A DNA stretch of 64,000 bases from Acetobacteraceae bacterium (GTDB lineage Bacteria > Pseudomonadota > Alphaproteobacteria > Acetobacterales > Acetobacteraceae), in contig CP039460.1 in assembly GCA_004843345.1 (NCBI GenBank), positions 856,921-920,920 of the forward strand, given 5' to 3'. Every line of letters starts with the position of its first letter. The stretch's first letter is position 1. Made by a program: the position numbers and the translations under genes. Below the pieces are notes generated by a model. That model saw nothing but the letters and a program-made list of their open reading frames with translations. It had not been told where the DNA came from and did no database searches. Shown here one piece after another: positions 62,175-64,000 of the stretch.

Positions 62175-62864
62175 CTAAACAGGGGCTTCATTTTTTGGCG
62201 TTAGAAAATATTTCTTAACGGATTCAAAATAGCCCGGGTTTGTCTTGGGATTATTGGCTCTGGCAAAACGCTGCCAGCTCCCATTCTCACTTTCCGCATC
62301 CAGCATAAGGCTATATTGCCCTTGGCTAATTGCAACAGGGCGGTAATGCATAACTTCAAGAGCAAATTTTTTCTGCGCTGTTTTTTCCTCATCTGGCATT
62401 GCGCCTGAAGTTAGCATACTTCCCTGCACTTGGTCGCCCTGACAGCTCGAAGGCGCACTCTCAGCAGAATCCCCATTATCAAACCAAAGAATAATATTGC
62501 CGCCATTACAGTCAAAGTAAAAATCGCTGATAGAGGCCTTAAAATAATTACGGGCTTCTATCGGATCATCGCTATTGAGAAAATCATCCATTGTATGAAT
62601 GAGCGTCACCTCAACCACGTTCTCTCCTTGCTCAAAACGCAAGGAAGGGGCTGCCGGCTCTCCCTCCTGCTGGGAGGGCTGGTAATGAAAGACCCAATTT
62701 CCCTTCAAACGGGCCAGAATATGCGTATCTGGTGGAACAAAATCCGCTGAGACCTGCGCAAAACTTTTCATAGGCATGCCAAGGCCTGCCAGAAAAACCA
62801 AACCCAAGATCATCTGTATTGCAAAGAAAAACGAGAGTTTTTTCTTCACTTCCGCAGTCTTCAC
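62175..62864 (-). CDS. Secreted protein, LWFxDG/SQG family (S10)
   Basis: 229 aa from GTG 62864, which has GGAGGGAG at 7 bases; an ATG at 62906 would add 14 residues before the leader. Leader core about 13-32, cleavage near S-F-A-Q. Domain: L-K-G-N-W-V-F-H-Y-Q-P, F-D-C-N-G-G, I-L-W-F-D-N-G-D, A-I-S-Q-G-Q-Y-S-L-M-L and Y-F-E-S-V-K-K-Y-F. It is most like S8 and the second half of S9. It lies just before the plus-strand baseplate gene, divergent from it. Confidence 0.75.
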   Translation of the reverse strand: MKTAEVKKKLSFFFAIQMILGLVFLAGLGMPMKSFAQVSADFVPPDTHILARLKGNWVFHYQPSQQEGEPAAPSLRFEQGENVVEVTLIHTMDDFLNSDDPIEARNYFKASISDFYFDCNGGNIILWFDNGDSAESAPSSCQGDQVQGSMLTSGAMPDEEKTAQKKFALEVMHYRPVAISQGQYSLMLDAESENGSWQRFARANNPKTNPGYFESVKKYFLTPKNEAPV

Positions 62865-62948
62865 GAAAATCTCCCTCCTTTTTAGCACACTTTTATTACT
62901 AAGCATGAGTTTTAGCCCACAGGCAAGCTCTTTTCTTCTAGGATTCTT

Positions 62949-63872
62949 ATGAAAAACACGATTGATACACCACCTAAGTGTACCTTAAAACTTCGCTTTA
63001 CCCCCTCTTCTTCCCACGGGGAGAGCCTGAGCTTTGAAGCGCTCCGAACGAGCGTTCTACTCAGCTCCAGCCCTCAGGAGACAGGCGATACTGCCCGTAT
63101 CCGCCTTCACGGTCCCAGTCTAAATAATTTCTTTCAAATGGGTATGGCAGACGCAAAAACAACGCAGCAAACCTCGATCTTTTCCATCCTCTCACAAGCC
63201 GAGGTTCAAATCGAAGCCTATAGCGAAAATCAAAGTCCCACTCTGATTTTTCATGGCAAAGTCAGCCAATGCAAAAGCGTTTTACAGGGCACAGAGCGAT
63301 TTTTGGAAGTTTTAGCGCAATCAAGCCTCCTCTACACCACCTTGCCCTCTGCCCCTTTAAGCTATGAAAATCCTGTCTATGCTTCTGAGATTTTAAAAAG
63401 CCTTTGCGACACGCAACAGATACAGTTGCAGAATAATGGCTTTGAGGCGCTGCTTCAGCCGCCTTTTCTCCTTCAGGGAAATTTTTTGCAACAAGTCAAA
63501 AACCTTGTGAATGCGCAAAATGGCTTTTTCCATTTTGATACGCTTCAAAAAACCCTTTTTGTCGGTAAAGACGAGCTTCTCAAACCAACGGACGCTTTGA
63601 AAATCCCAACAGACGCCCTTTATGAAAATGTGCATTTCTCAGATTCATTTCTTTCTTTGTCCTGCCTTTTTCAGCCTAATTTACAGCTGGGCCAGTCAAT
63701 TACCCTTCAAAGCAATCTGCTCAAAGCAACGGATTCCTCTCTTTTAGGGGAAAGCGCCTATCTCCCTCCTTGGAATGGGAGCTGGATTCTTGACAGCTTA
63801 AAACATGAATTAAGCACTGAAAAAACATCTTCAAAATGGAAAACAACGCTTTTGGCGCATCGATCCGCCTAG
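62949..63872 (+). CDS. Phage baseplate hub-like protein
   Basis: 307 aa, intact. Beta-rich throughout. It occupies a late tail slot; the general plan (T-L-K-L-R-F start, F-H-G-K-V-S-Q beta motif, a central helix, then further strands and W-I-L-D-S-L near the end) fits the gp27-like hub of myoviruses. I cannot confirm by motif alone. A weak T-A-G-G-A-type site precedes the ATG. It follows 9.5 kb of cargo after the tube gene. Confidence 0.6.
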   Translation: MKNTIDTPPKCTLKLRFTPSSSHGESLSFEALRTSVLLSSSPQETGDTARIRLHGPSLNNFFQMGMADAKTTQQTSIFSILSQAEVQIEAYSENQSPTLIFHGKVSQCKSVLQGTERFLEVLAQSSLLYTTLPSAPLSYENPVYASEILKSLCDTQQIQLQNNGFEALLQPPFLLQGNFLQQVKNLVNAQNGFFHFDTLQKTLFVGKDELLKPTDALKIPTDALYENVHFSDSFLSLSCLFQPNLQLGQSITLQSNLLKATDSSLLGESAYLPPWNGSWILDSLKHELSTEKTSSKWKTTLLAHRSA

Positions 63873-63933
63873 CGGAAACAGCTTTCCAATTCTCAATTTT
63901 CTCTAAATTTTCAAACAAACGAGGTGTCTTATT

Positions 63934-64000
63934 ATGACGCAATCCACAACAAACTTACCTACTTTTCAGCAAATTTCCAGCCAACAGGCTTTTGAACAAG
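63934..64000 (+). CDS. Phage tail/baseplate gene, 5' end only
   Basis: ATG 63934, behind GAGGTG, opens a frame that runs off the window after 22 codons (polar, Thr/Gln-rich). Position suggests the next baseplate gene. Too short to identify. Confidence 0.4.
   Translation, partial: MTQSTTNLPTFQQISSQQAFEQ

Noticed and set aside
1-64000. A functional gene transfer agent or complete inducible prophage
   Set aside because: The capsid, decoration, DUF2213 and both tape-measure genes are broken as written, and no protease, lysis or integrase gene is seen. It could only be supported if the frameshifts prove to be errors.
1-64000. All frameshifts dismissed as sequencing errors
   Set aside because: Possible at the homopolymers, but long cargo genes such as nrdD, both porins, terL, sheath and the large Sel1 genes are intact, and DUF2213 has a real deletion. 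Left open for S6 and the toxin domains.
1-64000. tRNA gene or attachment site bordering the prophage
   Set aside because: No cloverleaf or T-loop consensus in a plausible setting was found, and no flanking direct repeat can be judged because the phage continues past the right edge.

Overview
The window looks like the chromosome of a low-GC alphaproteobacterium, most likely a gut- or insect-associated member of the Acetobacteraceae. The main support is two OprB-type carbohydrate porins of the acetic-acid-bacterium style (53424-57427), Sel1 proteins with Sec leaders, and the general style of the phage genes. This placement is by protein recognition only. No rRNA, tRNA, integrase or transposase was found.

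The backbone is a plus-strand set of contractile-tail (myovirus-type) prophage structural genes: portal (2677), large terminase (22860), DUF2213 fragments (28791-30201), head decoration protein (30276), major capsid DUF2184 (30810), a small head gene remnant (31897), DUF4054 head-tail adaptor (38255), neck protein (38717), tail assembly chaperones (40906, 46129, 46913), tape-measure proteins (43308, 49145), tail terminator-like (51087), DUF3383 sheath (51727), DUF3277 tube (52943), baseplate hub-like (62949) and a partial gene at the right edge. The order is scrambled relative to related phages, several genes are duplicated, and many carry single-base frameshifts or internal deletions, so the particle is probably not functional as it stands. 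No integrase, replication, lysis or prohead protease gene is visible.

Blocks of accessory genes, mostly on the minus strand, sit between the phage genes. (1) 2.7-6.5 kb: the portal gene runs into a frameshifted polymorphic-toxin domain, followed by duplicated immunity-like genes. (2) 6.5-22.5 kb: an array of 17 Sel1-repeat genes, nearly all with a Sec leader and many with a shared C-terminal motif H-P-[ED]-L. (3) 24-28.5 kb: a DUF2335 membrane protein, a HAD phosphatase and a long acidic membrane protein. (4) 32.4-38 kb: a small repressor operon, a vapE fragment, a frameshifted RNase A-like toxin with an immunity gene, and the anaerobic ribonucleotide reductase pair nrdD-nrdG. (5) 39-49 kb and 59-63 kb: ten genes of an unrecognised secreted family (motifs G-E/K-W, LWF[DE][DN]G and [ST]QG[KNQR]), interleaved with tail genes. 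(6) 53.4-59.3 kb: two OprB porins and a membrane glycosyltransferase.

The most unusual aspect is the architecture: a decaying prophage serves as the scaffold for expanding families of exported proteins and toxin/immunity cassettes. Repeated intergenic elements (five copies at 40.7-51 kb), a 130-bp direct repeat around two secreted genes, and chaperone/tape-measure copies that alternate with secreted genes point to duplication by recombination between short repeats. Homopolymer tracts (C9, A8, T5) coincide with several of the frameshifts; these could be phase-variable sites, decay, or sequencing errors, and cannot be told apart from this sequence alone.
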